64,000 nucleotides of DNA from Pseudomonas sp. P818 (GTDB lineage: Bacteria > Pseudomonadota > Gammaproteobacteria > Pseudomonadales > Pseudomonadaceae). The stretch covers positions 62,001-126,000 of the forward strand of contig NZ_ATKM01000007.1 of the NCBI RefSeq assembly GCF_000418555.1, in the 5' to 3' direction. Below the pieces are notes generated by a model. The model was not told the origin of the DNA. It saw only the letters and a list, made by a program, of their open reading frames with translations, and did no database searches. The position numbers and the translations under genes were made by a program. This document shows, one piece after another, positions 49,358 through 58,237 of the stretch (the first letter of the stretch is position 1; each line of letters starts with the position of its first letter).

Positions 49358-50431
49358 TCAGTGCAAGACTCGTTCGTACCAGTTGCGGCTCTTGTTGACC
49401 AGGCGCACCAGCCAGAGCATCACCGGCACCTCGATCAGCACGCCGACGACCGTGGCCAGCGCTGCGCCGGAATCGAAACCATAGAGCACGATGGCCACCG
49501 CCACGGCCAGCTCGAAGAAGTTGGAGGCGCCGATCATGGTCGACGGGCCTGCCACGTCGTGACGTACCCTCAGCGAACGATTGAGCGCGTAGCCCAGGGC
49601 TGCGATGAACAGCGTCTGCAGCAGGATCGGCAGGGCTAGGATGCCGATGACCAGCGGCTGCGCGACGATGGCCTGGCCCTGAAAGGAGAACAGCAGCACC
49701 AGGGTGCCGAGCAGGGCGAGGATGGAGAAGGGGGCGATCCTGGCCAGGGCCGCCTCGAAGACATGCTTGCCGCGCTTGAGCAACTGCGCGCGCACCGCCT
49801 GGGCGATGGCCAGGGGGATGACGATGTACATCACTACCGACAGCAACAGGGTGTCCCAGGGCACCGGGATCGACGATACGCCCAGCAGCAGGGCGACGAT
49901 GGGGGCGAAGGCGAACACCATCACCAGGTCGTTGAGGGCCACCTGGCTGAGGGTGAAGTTGGCGTTGCCGCCACACAGGTTGCTCCACACGAACACCATC
50001 GCCGTACAGGGTGCGGCGCCGAGCAGGATCAGCCCGGCCATGTAGCTGTCGAGCTGATCGGTCGGCAGCCAGTCGGCGAACAGGATCTTGATGAACAGCC
50101 AGCCGATCAGGGCCATGGAGAAGGGCTTGACCACCCAGTTGACGAACAGGGTGACGCCGATGCCGGCTTTCTGCCCGCGCACTTCATGCAGCGAGGCGAA
50201 ATCGATCTTCATCAGCATGGGGATGATCATCACCCAGATCAGCACGCCGACCGGAATATTCACCTGCGCCACTTCCAGCGCGCCGACCGCCTGTGCGGCT
50301 TGCGGGGCGACGAGACCCAGCGCGGTACCCGCGGCGATGCAGAGAAAGACCCACAGGCTCAGGTAACGCTCGAAGAAGCCCAGGGGCGCGCCCGTGGAAC
50401 CTGCAGGGGCGGTGTCACACGCATTTGTCAT
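49358..50431 (-). CDS. acr3: Arsenite efflux transporter, Acr3 family
   Basis: 357 residues with ten membrane segments. C142 in LLGAAPCTAMVFVWS is the conserved transport cysteine; NWVVKPFSMALIGW and GASNFFELAVAVA are Acr3 signatures. Exports arsenite produced by the reductase. Transcribed away from the arsC-arsR fusion gene across a 106-bp operator region. Confidence 0.95.
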   Translation of the reverse strand: MTNACDTAPAGSTGAPLGFFERYLSLWVFLCIAAGTALGLVAPQAAQAVGALEVAQVNIPVGVLIWVMIIPMLMKIDFASLHEVRGQKAGIGVTLFVNWVVKPFSMALIGWLFIKILFADWLPTDQLDSYMAGLILLGAAPCTAMVFVWSNLCGGNANFTLSQVALNDLVMVFAFAPIVALLLGVSSIPVPWDTLLLSVVMYIVIPLAIAQAVRAQLLKRGKHVFEAALARIAPFSILALLGTLVLLFSFQGQAIVAQPLVIGILALPILLQTLFIAALGYALNRSLRVRHDVAGPSTMIGASNFFELAVAVAIVLYGFDSGAALATVVGVLIEVPVMLWLVRLVNKSRNWYERVLH

Positions 50432-50470
50432 CTTCGCTGTCCATCTTCGTCGTTGGCGAACGGCCTCAGC

Positions 50471-50508
50471 ATATTCGCTTTACTGAATATATGGAAATCA
50501 ATATATTC
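50471..50508. promoter_or_regulatory. Divergent ars promoter with two overlapping palindromes
   Basis: TTTACT (50479-50484) and TATATT (50502-50507), 17-bp spacer, form a promoter for the fusion gene. Two inverted repeats overlap it: ATATTC/GAATAT (50471-50476, 50485-50490) and a perfect 8-bp GAATATAT/ATATATTC (50485-50492, 50501-50508). The second covers the spacer and -10, as expected for an ArsR operator that blocks polymerase until arsenite binds. Confidence 0.7.
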
Positions 50509-50537
50509 GCTCGTGTGCATCTTCGACGGATAACCGC

Positions 50538-51314
50538 ATGAGCCAGAAAAAGCGTGTCCTGTTCCTCTGCGTGGCCAACTCGTCGCGTTCGCAGATGGCC
50601 GAGGCGTTGCTGCGCCACACCGACCCGGAACATTTCGAGGCATTCAGCGCAGGCACCGCGCCCACCGAGGTTGACCCGCGCACCCGTCATGCGCTGGAGC
50701 ACCTCGGGGTATCCACCGAAGGGCTGTTCAGCAAGTCGGTCGAGCAGGTCGCCGGCGAGCCGTTCGACTATGTGATCACCCTGTGCGACAAGTCCGCGCT
50801 GGAGTGCCTGGCGCTGCCCGGCACTGGTGAATACATCGCCTGGAACTTCGAGGACCCGGCCACCAGCGCGCAGAAGGATGCCTACCGCAAGACGCTGCAC
50901 GAGATCCACGAACGGATAAAGATGTTCGTGCTGATCAAGAGCAAACCGGCCAGTGGCGACCCCGAGGCTATGGCCCCCACCGACGTGTTCAAGTGCCTGG
51001 CTGACGAGACGCGTGCGCGCATCGCCCTGCTGGTTACTCTGGAGCAGGAACTGTGCGTCTGCGAGCTGACCGCGGCGCTGCAGCTGGCGCAACCGAAGAT
51101 TTCCCGACACCTGGCCCTGCTGCGCAGCTGCGGGCTGCTGGAGGACCGGCGCAACGGCCAATGGGTCTACTACCGCCTGCATCCGCAGTTGCCCGAGTGG
51201 GTCAGGGAGGTGCTCAAGCGCACCCTCGACAGCAATGCCGAATGGCTGCGCCCGGACGTGCAGCGCCTGTGGCAGATGCGCGACCGACCGGGGCGCAAGC
51301 CGCTCTGCGATTGA
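50538..51314 (+). CDS. Fused arsenate reductase (ArsC, LMW-PTP type) and ArsR regulator
   Basis: 258 residues, two domains. Residues 1-135: thioredoxin-coupled arsenate reductase with loop CVANSSRS (C11, R17), redox pair C83 and C90 in [14 protein letters not shown], and D106 in FEDPA. Residues 145-258: a full ArsR repressor, [17 protein letters not shown], metal site ELCVCEL (C173, C175) and [15 protein letters not shown]. One continuous frame; an ATG at codon 145 could give free ArsR but its GAGG lies only two bases away. The fusion would place the enzyme making arsenite and the arsenite sensor in one chain. Divergent from acr3, first gene of the ars operon. Confidence 0.93.
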   Translation: MSQKKRVLFLCVANSSRSQMAEALLRHTDPEHFEAFSAGTAPTEVDPRTRHALEHLGVSTEGLFSKSVEQVAGEPFDYVITLCDKSALECLALPGTGEYIAWNFEDPATSAQKDAYRKTLHEIHERIKMFVLIKSKPASGDPEAMAPTDVFKCLADETRARIALLVTLEQELCVCELTAALQLAQPKISRHLALLRSCGLLEDRRNGQWVYYRLHPQLPEWVREVLKRTLDSNAEWLRPDVQRLWQMRDRPGRKPLCD

Positions 51315-51414
51315 GCCATGCGGCACCTCATGGCCAGCGCCAGTGCGCATCGACCCGCCCCGGGCCGGATATCGACACTGCCGCCCGTTTAACCCCTTGC
51401 AGCGGATGGAAACC

Positions 51415-52128
51415 ATGCACGACGACCTGCCCAACATCGATCGGCAACTGCTCGATCTACCGACCTCGGACAAGCTCGCCATCGAGCCTGCCTCGACCCA
51501 TGCGCCGCGCATCCTGCTGCTGTACGGCTCCACCCGCGAGAAGTCCTTCAGCCGCCTGCTGACCGAGGAGGCCGCGCGCCTGTTGCAGCGCTTCGGCGCC
51601 GAGACGCGCATCTTCGACCCGCGCGGCCTGCCGCTGCCGGACGATGCGCCGGACAGCCATGCCAAGGTGCAGGAGCTGCGCGAGCTGATGCAGTGGTCGG
51701 AGGGCCAGGTGTGGTGCTCGCCCGAACGCCACGGCGCGATGACCGCCGTGTTCAAGGCGCAGATCGACTGGGTGCCGCTGGCCATGGGCGCGGTCCGCCC
51801 GACCCAGGGCAAGACCCTGGCGGTGATGCAGGTCTGCGGCGGCTCGCAGTCGTTCAACGTGGTCAATCAGCTGCGTGTGCTGGGGCGCTGGATGCGCATG
51901 TTCACCATCCCCAACCAGTCCTCGGTGCCCAAGGCCTTCATGGAGTTCGACACGGAGGGCCGGATGAAACCGTCCTCGTTCTACGACCGCCTGGTGGACG
52001 TGATGGAGGAACTGGTCAAGTTCACCCTGCTGCTGCGCGACCGCTCCGACTATCTGGTCGATCGCTACTCCGAGCGCAAGGAGTCGGCCGAAGAACTGTC
52101 CAAGCGCGTCAATCAGCGCGCCCTCTGA
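51415..52128 (+). CDS. arsH: ArsH, NADPH-dependent FMN reductase
   Basis: 237 residues; flavodoxin-like fold with [13 protein letters not shown] and [21 protein letters not shown], both typical of ArsH, which oxidises trivalent organoarsenicals. ATG 51415 has GGATGGA upstream; ATG 51406, three codons earlier, is the alternative. 19 bases before the phosphatase gene. Confidence 0.93.
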   Translation: MHDDLPNIDRQLLDLPTSDKLAIEPASTHAPRILLLYGSTREKSFSRLLTEEAARLLQRFGAETRIFDPRGLPLPDDAPDSHAKVQELRELMQWSEGQVWCSPERHGAMTAVFKAQIDWVPLAMGAVRPTQGKTLAVMQVCGGSQSFNVVNQLRVLGRWMRMFTIPNQSSVPKAFMEFDTEGRMKPSSFYDRLVDVMEELVKFTLLLRDRSDYLVDRYSERKESAEELSKRVNQRAL

Positions 52129-52146
52129 GCGAAGGAACTGCCCACC

Positions 52147-52647
52147 ATGACTCATCCCTACGATGTACTGCAGGTGCCCGGCCTGGCCGGCGCGCTGATC
52201 TTCACGCCTTGCCCCGGCACCCGGGAAACCTCGCTGGAACAGGCGCTGCTGGCGCTCAAGCAGGCCGGTGCAGAAGGGCTGATCACCCTGATGCCGCACA
52301 GCGAACTGGCCGCCAGCGGCGCCGAACGGATCGCCCAGCAGTGCCAGGCCCTGGACCTGGCCTGGTATCACCTGCCGGTGGCCGACGAACAGGTGCCGCT
52401 GGAGGATTTCGGCGAGGGCTGGCGGGCATCGCGCCAGGCGATTCTCGAACACCTGCGTGGCGGCCGCTCGCTGGCCATCCACTGCAAGGGCGGCTCCGGG
52501 CGCACCGGCCTGATCGCCGCACGCATCCTCATAGAGGCCGGTATCGCGCGCAGCCAGGCCATCGCCCTGGTGCAGGCATTGCGACCCAAGGCCATCCAGC
52601 ATCCCGCACACCTCAATTGGATCAACCAGTTCGACGCGACCCACTGA
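52147..52647 (+). CDS. Dual-specificity-type phosphatase in the ars operon
   Basis: 166 residues of the cysteine phosphatase superfamily related to CDKN3/KAP-like enzymes. The P-loop [11 protein letters not shown] gives C113 and R119; the general acid is probably D80 in LPVADEQVP. No signal or membrane segment. It lies between arsH and the arsenic-linked GAPDH with short gaps, so it is cotranscribed. Tyrosine-protein or small phospho/arseno-ester substrates are both possible; its role in arsenic resistance is not described as far as I know. Confidence 0.85.
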   Translation: MTHPYDVLQVPGLAGALIFTPCPGTRETSLEQALLALKQAGAEGLITLMPHSELAASGAERIAQQCQALDLAWYHLPVADEQVPLEDFGEGWRASRQAILEHLRGGRSLAIHCKGGSGRTGLIAARILIEAGIARSQAIALVQALRPKAIQHPAHLNWINQFDATH

Positions 52648-52660
52648 CAGAGGCATCGAC

Positions 52661-53665
52661 ATGAGCATCAAAGTAGGCATCAACGGTTTTGGCCGCATCG
52701 GCCGTCTGGCCCTGCGCGCCGCCTGGAACTGGCCCGAGCTGGAGTTCGTGCAGATCAACGACCCGGCTGGCGACGCCGCCACCCACGCGCATCTGCTCAA
52801 TTTCGACTCGGTACACGGCCGCTGGCAGCATGAGTCGGGCAGCGAGGGCGATTGCCTGGTGATCGATGGCAAGCGCATCAAGGTGAGCGCCAACAAGGCC
52901 ATCGCCGACACCGACTGGAGCGGCTGCGACCTGGTGCTCGAGGCCAGCGGCAAGATGAAGACGGTCGCCGTGCTGCAGGGTTATCTGGACCAGGGCGTGG
53001 GGCGTGTGGTGGTCTGCGCGCCGGTCAAGGAGCAGGGCGCGCTGAACGTGGTGATGGGCGTCAACCAGCACCTGTTCGACCCGGCGCAGCACCGCATCGT
53101 CACCGCGGCGTCCTGCACCACCAACTGCCTGGCACCGGTGGTCAAGGTGATCCACGAGGCGCTGGGCATTCGTCACGGCTCGATCACCACCATCCACGAC
53201 CTGACCAATACGCAGAGCATCCTCGATACGCCGCACAAGGATCTACGCCGCGCCCGCGCCTCGGGTATGAGCCTGATTCCCACCACCACTGGTTCGGCCA
53301 CGGCGATTGCCGAGATCTTCCCCGAGCTGCGCGGCAAGCTCAACGGTCACGCCGTGCGCGTGCCGCTGGCCAACGCCTCACTGACTGACTGCGTGTTCGA
53401 GGTCGAACGTGCCACCACCGCCGAAGAGGTCAACGCGCTGCTCAAGGCCGCCGCCGAAGGGCCGCTGCACGGCATCCTCGGGTATGAAGAGCGCCCGCTG
53501 GTGTCCATCGACTACCGCACCGATCCGCGCTCGTCCATCGTCGATGCGCTGTCGACCCTGGTGGTGGCCGGTACCCAGGTGAAGATCTACGCCTGGTACG
53601 ACAACGAGTGGGGCTATGCCAACCGCGCGGTGGAGCTGGCGCGGATGGTCGGGGCAGCCGATTGA
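52661..53665 (+). CDS. ArsJ-associated glyceraldehyde-3-phosphate dehydrogenase
   Basis: 334 residues, classical length: [11 protein letters not shown] at the start, catalytic C152 in [22 protein letters not shown] near the end. The neighbour ArsJ identifies its role: using arsenate in place of phosphate it makes 1-arseno-3-phosphoglycerate, which ArsJ exports. Distinct from the long GAPDH at 5023-6471. Confidence 0.94.
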   Translation: MSIKVGINGFGRIGRLALRAAWNWPELEFVQINDPAGDAATHAHLLNFDSVHGRWQHESGSEGDCLVIDGKRIKVSANKAIADTDWSGCDLVLEASGKMKTVAVLQGYLDQGVGRVVVCAPVKEQGALNVVMGVNQHLFDPAQHRIVTAASCTTNCLAPVVKVIHEALGIRHGSITTIHDLTNTQSILDTPHKDLRRARASGMSLIPTTTGSATAIAEIFPELRGKLNGHAVRVPLANASLTDCVFEVERATTAEEVNALLKAAAEGPLHGILGYEERPLVSIDYRTDPRSSIVDALSTLVVAGTQVKIYAWYDNEWGYANRAVELARMVGAAD

Positions 53666-53671
53666 TCCGTA

Positions 53672-53735
53672 GGGTGGATGACGCTTTATCCATCCACCAG
53701 ATAACCAAGGTGCATGAAAAAGGCGTCATCCACCC
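53672..53735. repeat. Hairpin repeat between GAPDH and arsJ
   Basis: GGGTGGATGACGC (53672-53684) and its exact complement (53723-53735) enclose a second smaller palindrome (GGTGGAT/ATCCACC). This is a dispersed Pseudomonas intergenic repeat. It splits the operon and could lower or protect the transcript between the two genes. Confidence 0.7.
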
Positions 53736-53785
53736 GCTCTGCTGTCGCGGCTAAAGCCCCTCCCACGGTTTACACAGGATTTGTT

Positions 53786-55009
53786 ATGCATGCCTTATCC
53801 CGTCTGGCCCCCGAGGTGCGCCAGTACCTGCTGGTGACCGGCAACTACTGGGCCTTTACCCTCACCGACGGCGCGTTGCGTATGCTGGTGGTGCTGCATT
53901 TTCACAGCCTCGGCTACACGCCGCTGCAGATCGCCGCGCTGTTTCTGTTCTACGAAATCTTCGGCGTGGTCACCAACCTGGTGGGCGGCTACCTGGGCGC
54001 GCGGCTGGGGCTCAACCGCACCATGAACATCGGCCTCGGCCTGCAGGTGCTGGCACTGTTGATGCTTACCGTACCGGCTGCCTGGCTGACCGTGCCCTGG
54101 GTCATGGGGGCGCAGGCGCTGTCCGGCATCGCCAAGGATCTAAACAAGATGAGCGCCAAAAGCTCGATCAAGCTCCTGGTGCCGGACAGCCAGCAGGGCA
54201 CGCTGTACAAGTGGGTGGCCATCCTCACTGGCTCGAAGAATGCGCTCAAGGGCGTCGGCTTCTTCCTCGGTGGCGCGCTGCTCGCCGTGCTCGGCTTCAC
54301 CGGCGCGGTGCTGGCCATGGCCGCCGCGCTGGCGCTGATCTGGCTGGCCAGCCTGGTGTTGCTGAAGAAGGATCTGGGCAAGGCCAAGGCCAAGCCGAAA
54401 TTCCGCGACATGCTCTCCAAGAGCCGGGCGATCAACATTCTCTCGGCCGCCCGGCTGTTTCTCTTCGGTGCGCGTGACATCTGGTTCGTGGTGGCGCTGC
54501 CGGTGTACCTGAGCTCGGTATTCGGCTGGGACTTCTGGCTGGTCGGCGGCTTTCTCGCCAGCTGGGTGATCGGCTACGGCATCGTACAATCGGTTGCCCC
54601 GCGTATCACCGGCAAGCGAAGCGGACATGTGCCGGATGGCCGCGCCGCGTTCCTCTGGGCGGCATTGCTGGCGGGGCTGCCGGCGCTGATCGCCCTGGGG
54701 CTGGGCGCCGGCTGGTCGGCGCAGGTGGTATTGCTCGGCGGGCTGCTACTGTTCGGCGTGCTGTTCGCGGTGAATTCCTCGCTGCACAGCTATCTGATCG
54801 TCAGCTACGCCAAGGAAGACGGCGTATCGCTGGACGTGGGCTTCTACTACATGTCCAACGCGCTGGGCCGGCTGATCGGCACGCTGCTGTCGGGTTGGGT
54901 CTTCCAGGCTTATGGTTTGGAGGCCTGCCTGTGGGTGTCCAGCGCGTTCGTACTGGCCGCGGCGCTGATTTCCATCGCCTTGCCCAGACACCGTGATACC
55001 GCTCGCTAG
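53786..55009 (+). CDS. arsJ: ArsJ, organoarsenical efflux MFS protein
   Basis: 407 residues with about 11-12 membrane segments. YWAFTLTDGALRMLVVLHFH and GIAKDLNKMSAKSSIKLLVP are ArsJ hallmarks. It exports 1-arseno-3-phosphoglycerate, which breaks down outside to arsenate, giving arsenate resistance without reduction. ATG 53786 with AGGA eight bases before; the longer reading starts within the upstream repeat. Confidence 0.94.
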   Translation: MHALSRLAPEVRQYLLVTGNYWAFTLTDGALRMLVVLHFHSLGYTPLQIAALFLFYEIFGVVTNLVGGYLGARLGLNRTMNIGLGLQVLALLMLTVPAAWLTVPWVMGAQALSGIAKDLNKMSAKSSIKLLVPDSQQGTLYKWVAILTGSKNALKGVGFFLGGALLAVLGFTGAVLAMAAALALIWLASLVLLKKDLGKAKAKPKFRDMLSKSRAINILSAARLFLFGARDIWFVVALPVYLSSVFGWDFWLVGGFLASWVIGYGIVQSVAPRITGKRSGHVPDGRAAFLWAALLAGLPALIALGLGAGWSAQVVLLGGLLLFGVLFAVNSSLHSYLIVSYAKEDGVSLDVGFYYMSNALGRLIGTLLSGWVFQAYGLEACLWVSSAFVLAAALISIALPRHRDTAR

Positions 55010-55029
55010 GCCTGACTTAGTCGTTATGA
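55008..55029. repeat. Imperfect direct repeat, right flank of arsenic segment
   Basis: AGGCCTGACTTAGTCGTTAT continuing to 55029 matches 49288-49309 at 18 of 22 positions. It overlaps the arsJ and arsO stop codons. Confidence 0.4.
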
Positions 55030-56103
55030 GCGCTGCGCTTTGCTCAGGAACTGTTCGATCTCGGCGGCTGTGCTGCGCGCCGTGCGGGTAACCCCGATCA
55101 GGGTGGCCGACGCCGAGCCCGTCCATTCGCCGTAGCCCACCAGCCATAGCCTGGGTTCGTGGATGGCGCGGGTGCCTTCGACCTCGATTCGCCCTTCATC
55201 GGTGAGCAGCCCCAGGCTGACCAGGTGGTCCAGCGCAGGTTTGAAACCGGTACACCAGATCACCACATCCACCGCGCTCTGCGTGCCATCGCACCAGACC
55301 ACACCATCGCGGGTGAAGCGTTCGAACGGGCGTACCGCGTGCAGTACGCCGCGCTCGCGTGCCTCGACCACGGGCGGCACCATCACCACATCGCCGAGCC
55401 CGCCCACTGGCTGGTCGATGACGCGACCTTCCTGCTGGGCTTTCCAGCGCTCGGTGGCGCGCTCGAACAGCACGCGACCATCGACATCATCGGGCAAAAA
55501 CAGCGGCTCGGTGGGTGTAACCCAGGTGGCGTCGGCTACTTTGGACACCTCTGCCAGAATCTGCGCCCCGGAGTTGCCGCCGCCCACAACCAGCACCCGT
55601 TTACCAGCGAACGGTTGCGCCTCGACATAGTGGGCCGAGTGCAATTGCTGACCGCCAAACAGCTCACCGCCTGGGTAGTGGGGAATATGGGGATGGCTCC
55701 AGGTGCCGGTGGCGCTGACCACTGCCCTGGCGTTCCAATACTGATGCTCGGCATGCACGCGCAGCGACCCCGCGCGGCGTTCCACCGAGGTGACCCGCAC
55801 GGGGCGCTGCACCCTAAACTGGTAGCGAGCTTCGTAGCGCGCGAGGTAATCGACGACGTGATCGCGTGTCGGGTAGCCATCTTCGACTGGCGGCATCATC
55901 CAGCCGGGAATCGAACTCCAGGTTGCCGGGGAGAACAGCCGCAGAGAGTTCCAGCCGTGACGCCAGGCGCCACCGGGGCCGTCCTCGGCATCGAGTATCA
56001 CCAATGACAACCCGGTGCGCCGCAGAAAGTATGCGGTAGCCAGAGCGGCCTGGCCGCCACCGATGATGATGACGTCCTGCATGGTTTCGGTTTGCACGGT
56101 CAT
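55024..56103 (-). CDS. arsO: ArsO-type flavin-containing monooxygenase
   Basis: 359 residues. FAD motif [14 protein letters not shown] fingerprint [16 protein letters not shown] motif [10 protein letters not shown] and [12 protein letters not shown] are in order. ArsO proteins of this kind occur in ars operons; the substrate is not settled. It converges on arsJ, with 14 bases between the stops. The first ATG (56103) or the ATG at codon 8 could start it. Confidence 0.88.
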   Translation of the reverse strand: MTVQTETMQDVIIIGGGQAALATAYFLRRTGLSLVILDAEDGPGGAWRHGWNSLRLFSPATWSSIPGWMMPPVEDGYPTRDHVVDYLARYEARYQFRVQRPVRVTSVERRAGSLRVHAEHQYWNARAVVSATGTWSHPHIPHYPGGELFGGQQLHSAHYVEAQPFAGKRVLVVGGGNSGAQILAEVSKVADATWVTPTEPLFLPDDVDGRVLFERATERWKAQQEGRVIDQPVGGLGDVVMVPPVVEARERGVLHAVRPFERFTRDGVVWCDGTQSAVDVVIWCTGFKPALDHLVSLGLLTDEGRIEVEGTRAIHEPRLWLVGYGEWTGSASATLIGVTRTARSTAAEIEQFLSKAQRS

Positions 56104-56382
56104 CCATGGGCTCCTGCGCTATTTAGGAAGAGTCTAATGACATGCAGGCGTGTGGGGGTGATCCGCGACAAGTCTGCTGTCATTGCTCGCGGACGTTAGT
56201 GCTGTGGGCGAGTGGAGCACATCGACATGCCTGGCCCCGCTCAGACGCCGAAATCCCAATTGAAGTTTCCGCAGAGGCGCAGCGCCAGCTGTGGCTAGGC
56301 GGGTTTGAGTGAGGCTGGCGCAGAACCTGCATCTACGCCTCATCCGCCGGTTTTCCGTCACCGGCACGAGGAGGATTCTTTC

Positions 56383-56985
56383 ATGCGTAACCTGCTTCTA
56401 CTGGTGGCGCTGCTGGGGCTGACTGGCTGCATGAAGGTCAGCGATCTGGCCAGCGGCGCCGAATATCACCTGCGTGATGCCGGTGTGCTCGACCATGGCC
56501 GTACCGAGCGCATGGCCTCGCGGCGCCTGCAGCAGGATTCGTTCATCTACATCGCCCAGGGCCATTTCGTGCCGCCGGGCCACGGTTACCCGCGGCCCAA
56601 TGTGGTGGCCGAGGAGGCATTCAAGGGCTTCGTCGAATACTTCCCGTTGGTGCGCCGTGCCCGTCAGCCTGCAGGCCTGGATGAGGCCATGGCCGAGGCG
56701 CGTAGCGCTGGCGCGCACTATCTGTTGTATGCGCGCTTCGCCTACAGCGATGACCGCATCGGCACTGTGGAGGAATGGGAAGATCAGGAAGCGGTGGACC
56801 GGCTCGGTACCGACCGTGCTTCGATCCAGTTGATGCTGATCGAAACCAATACCCGATATCTGGTGGATACGGCGCGGATTCGCAGCCGTGGCGGATTCCT
56901 GACGTTTTACGATGCCAAACCCCAGGACCTGATCGGGCCGCCGCTGCATGACTATGCACGTAGCCTGATCGGGCTTGGGCGTTGA
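56383..56985 (+). CDS. DUF4823 lipoprotein
   Basis: 200 residues with a lipoprotein signal [16 protein letters not shown], cleavage before C16. The remainder ([16 protein letters not shown]…[15 protein letters not shown]) matches the DUF4823 pattern of small envelope lipoproteins. GAGGAGGA precedes ATG 56383. Function unknown. The 279-bp spacer upstream shows no credible gene. Confidence 0.85.
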   Translation: MRNLLLLVALLGLTGCMKVSDLASGAEYHLRDAGVLDHGRTERMASRRLQQDSFIYIAQGHFVPPGHGYPRPNVVAEEAFKGFVEYFPLVRRARQPAGLDEAMAEARSAGAHYLLYARFAYSDDRIGTVEEWEDQEAVDRLGTDRASIQLMLIETNTRYLVDTARIRSRGGFLTFYDAKPQDLIGPPLHDYARSLIGLGR

Positions 56986-57058
56986 GCACTGCGCGCGGCT
57001 AAAGCGCTGTTCAGGGTGTATCCTCTTCGGTTCGCAGCAATCTGAACGAGGAGAGAGC

Positions 57059-57628
57059 ATGAGCGACCCAGGCAAGGCTGGCGACCTGCTGGCGCAGATC
57101 CCCAAGGGCGAAGGCAAGGGCCTGCCACCCGTTCACCTGTGGAACCCGGATTTCTGTGGCGATATCGACATGCGTATCGCCCGTGACGGCACCTGGTATT
57201 ACCAGGGGACGCCCATTGGCCGCAAACCCATGGTGCGGCTGTTTTCCACCATCATCCGCCGTGACGGCGACGACTACTTCCTGATCACGCCGGTGGAGAA
57301 GGTCGGCATTCAGGTCGAGGATGCGCCCTTCGTGGCCGTGACCCTGCAAGTGGAAGGCGAGGGCGAGGCGCAGGTGCTGCGCTTTACCACCAATGTCGAG
57401 GATGAGGTGGTGGCCGGCGTCGAACACCCGATCCGTGTGCAGATCGATCCTGCGACACTCGAACCCTCGCCCTACATTCTGGTGCGGCGTAACCTCGAAG
57501 CGCTGATTCACCGCAATGTGTTCTATCAGTTGGTAGAACTGGCGGTGGAGCGCGAGATCGACGCAGAGCCCTGGTTGGGCGTGTGGAGCAGCGGGCAGTT
57601 CTATCCCATAGGGCCATCTCCGGCCTGA
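57059..57628 (+). CDS. DUF1285 protein
   Basis: 189 residues; [20 protein letters not shown] and [20 protein letters not shown] are the DUF1285 signature. Structures of this family suggest a ligand-binding double-barrel fold; no enzymatic role is known. ATG 57059 follows GAGGAGAG. No signal peptide. Confidence 0.88.
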   Translation: MSDPGKAGDLLAQIPKGEGKGLPPVHLWNPDFCGDIDMRIARDGTWYYQGTPIGRKPMVRLFSTIIRRDGDDYFLITPVEKVGIQVEDAPFVAVTLQVEGEGEAQVLRFTTNVEDEVVAGVEHPIRVQIDPATLEPSPYILVRRNLEALIHRNVFYQLVELAVEREIDAEPWLGVWSSGQFYPIGPSPA

Positions 57629-57694
57629 GAGTGATTGGCTTGAGCAACTGCGACGGTGCGCGCGGGCACACCACTGGCATGAAGGGAGACGCAA

Positions 57695-58225
57695 ATGGAT
57701 GAGCAGCGCATCGAAACCGAACGCCTGACACTGCGCCCGCCGCAGCCGCAGGATGCCGACGAGGTGCAGCGCCTGGCCGGCGATTTTCGTATTGCCGACG
57801 TCACCAGCAGCATTCCCCATCCCTATCCGCCCGAGCTGGCGCAGCAGTGGATCGAACGCTGCGCGCAGGAGTGGGCCAGCGGCGCGGCGGCCAACTTCAT
57901 CATCACCGAGTCGGGCAGCGGCCAACTGGTCGGCAGCATTGCGCTGAAGGATATCGGCCGCGGCGAGGCCGAGGTGGGTTACTGGATCGGCGTGCCGTAC
58001 TGGAGCCGTGGCTATGCCAGCGAGGCCTGCAATGCACTGGTGGATTTCGCCTTCCGCCAGCTGCGTCTGCGCCGGTTGCATGCCAGCCATCTGGCGCGCA
58101 ATCCGCAGTCCGGGCGTGTGCTGTTCAAGGCCGGATTTCGCCACCTCGGGCTGGGCCATAGCAAGTGCGGCAGCCAGGGCAAGGTCGAGCCGGTGGAGTT
58201 GTACGAGCGCGTTTCCGGCGAGTGA
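57695..58225 (+). CDS. GNAT-family N-acetyltransferase (RimJ-like)
   Basis: 176 residues. RIETERLTLRPPQPQDADEV, then the acetyl-CoA motif region GYWIGVPYWSRGYASEACNAL, and ASHLARNPQSGRVLFKAGF at the end: the RimJ/RimL pattern. AAGGGAG precedes ATG. Acceptor unknown. Confidence 0.9.
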   Translation: MDEQRIETERLTLRPPQPQDADEVQRLAGDFRIADVTSSIPHPYPPELAQQWIERCAQEWASGAAANFIITESGSGQLVGSIALKDIGRGEAEVGYWIGVPYWSRGYASEACNALVDFAFRQLRLRRLHASHLARNPQSGRVLFKAGFRHLGLGHSKCGSQGKVEPVELYERVSGE

Positions 58226-58237
58226 TCCTCGGGTGGC

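Noticed and set aside
50970..51314. Independent ArsR start inside the fusion gene
   Set aside because: An ATG is present at codon 145, but the GAGG before it is only two bases away and there is no stop between the domains; kept as one gene.
56134..56367. 77-codon minus frame in the arsO-DUF4823 gap
   Set aside because: No ribosome site, Arg/Cys-rich random-looking translation, and it crosses the upstream region of the DUF4823 gene.
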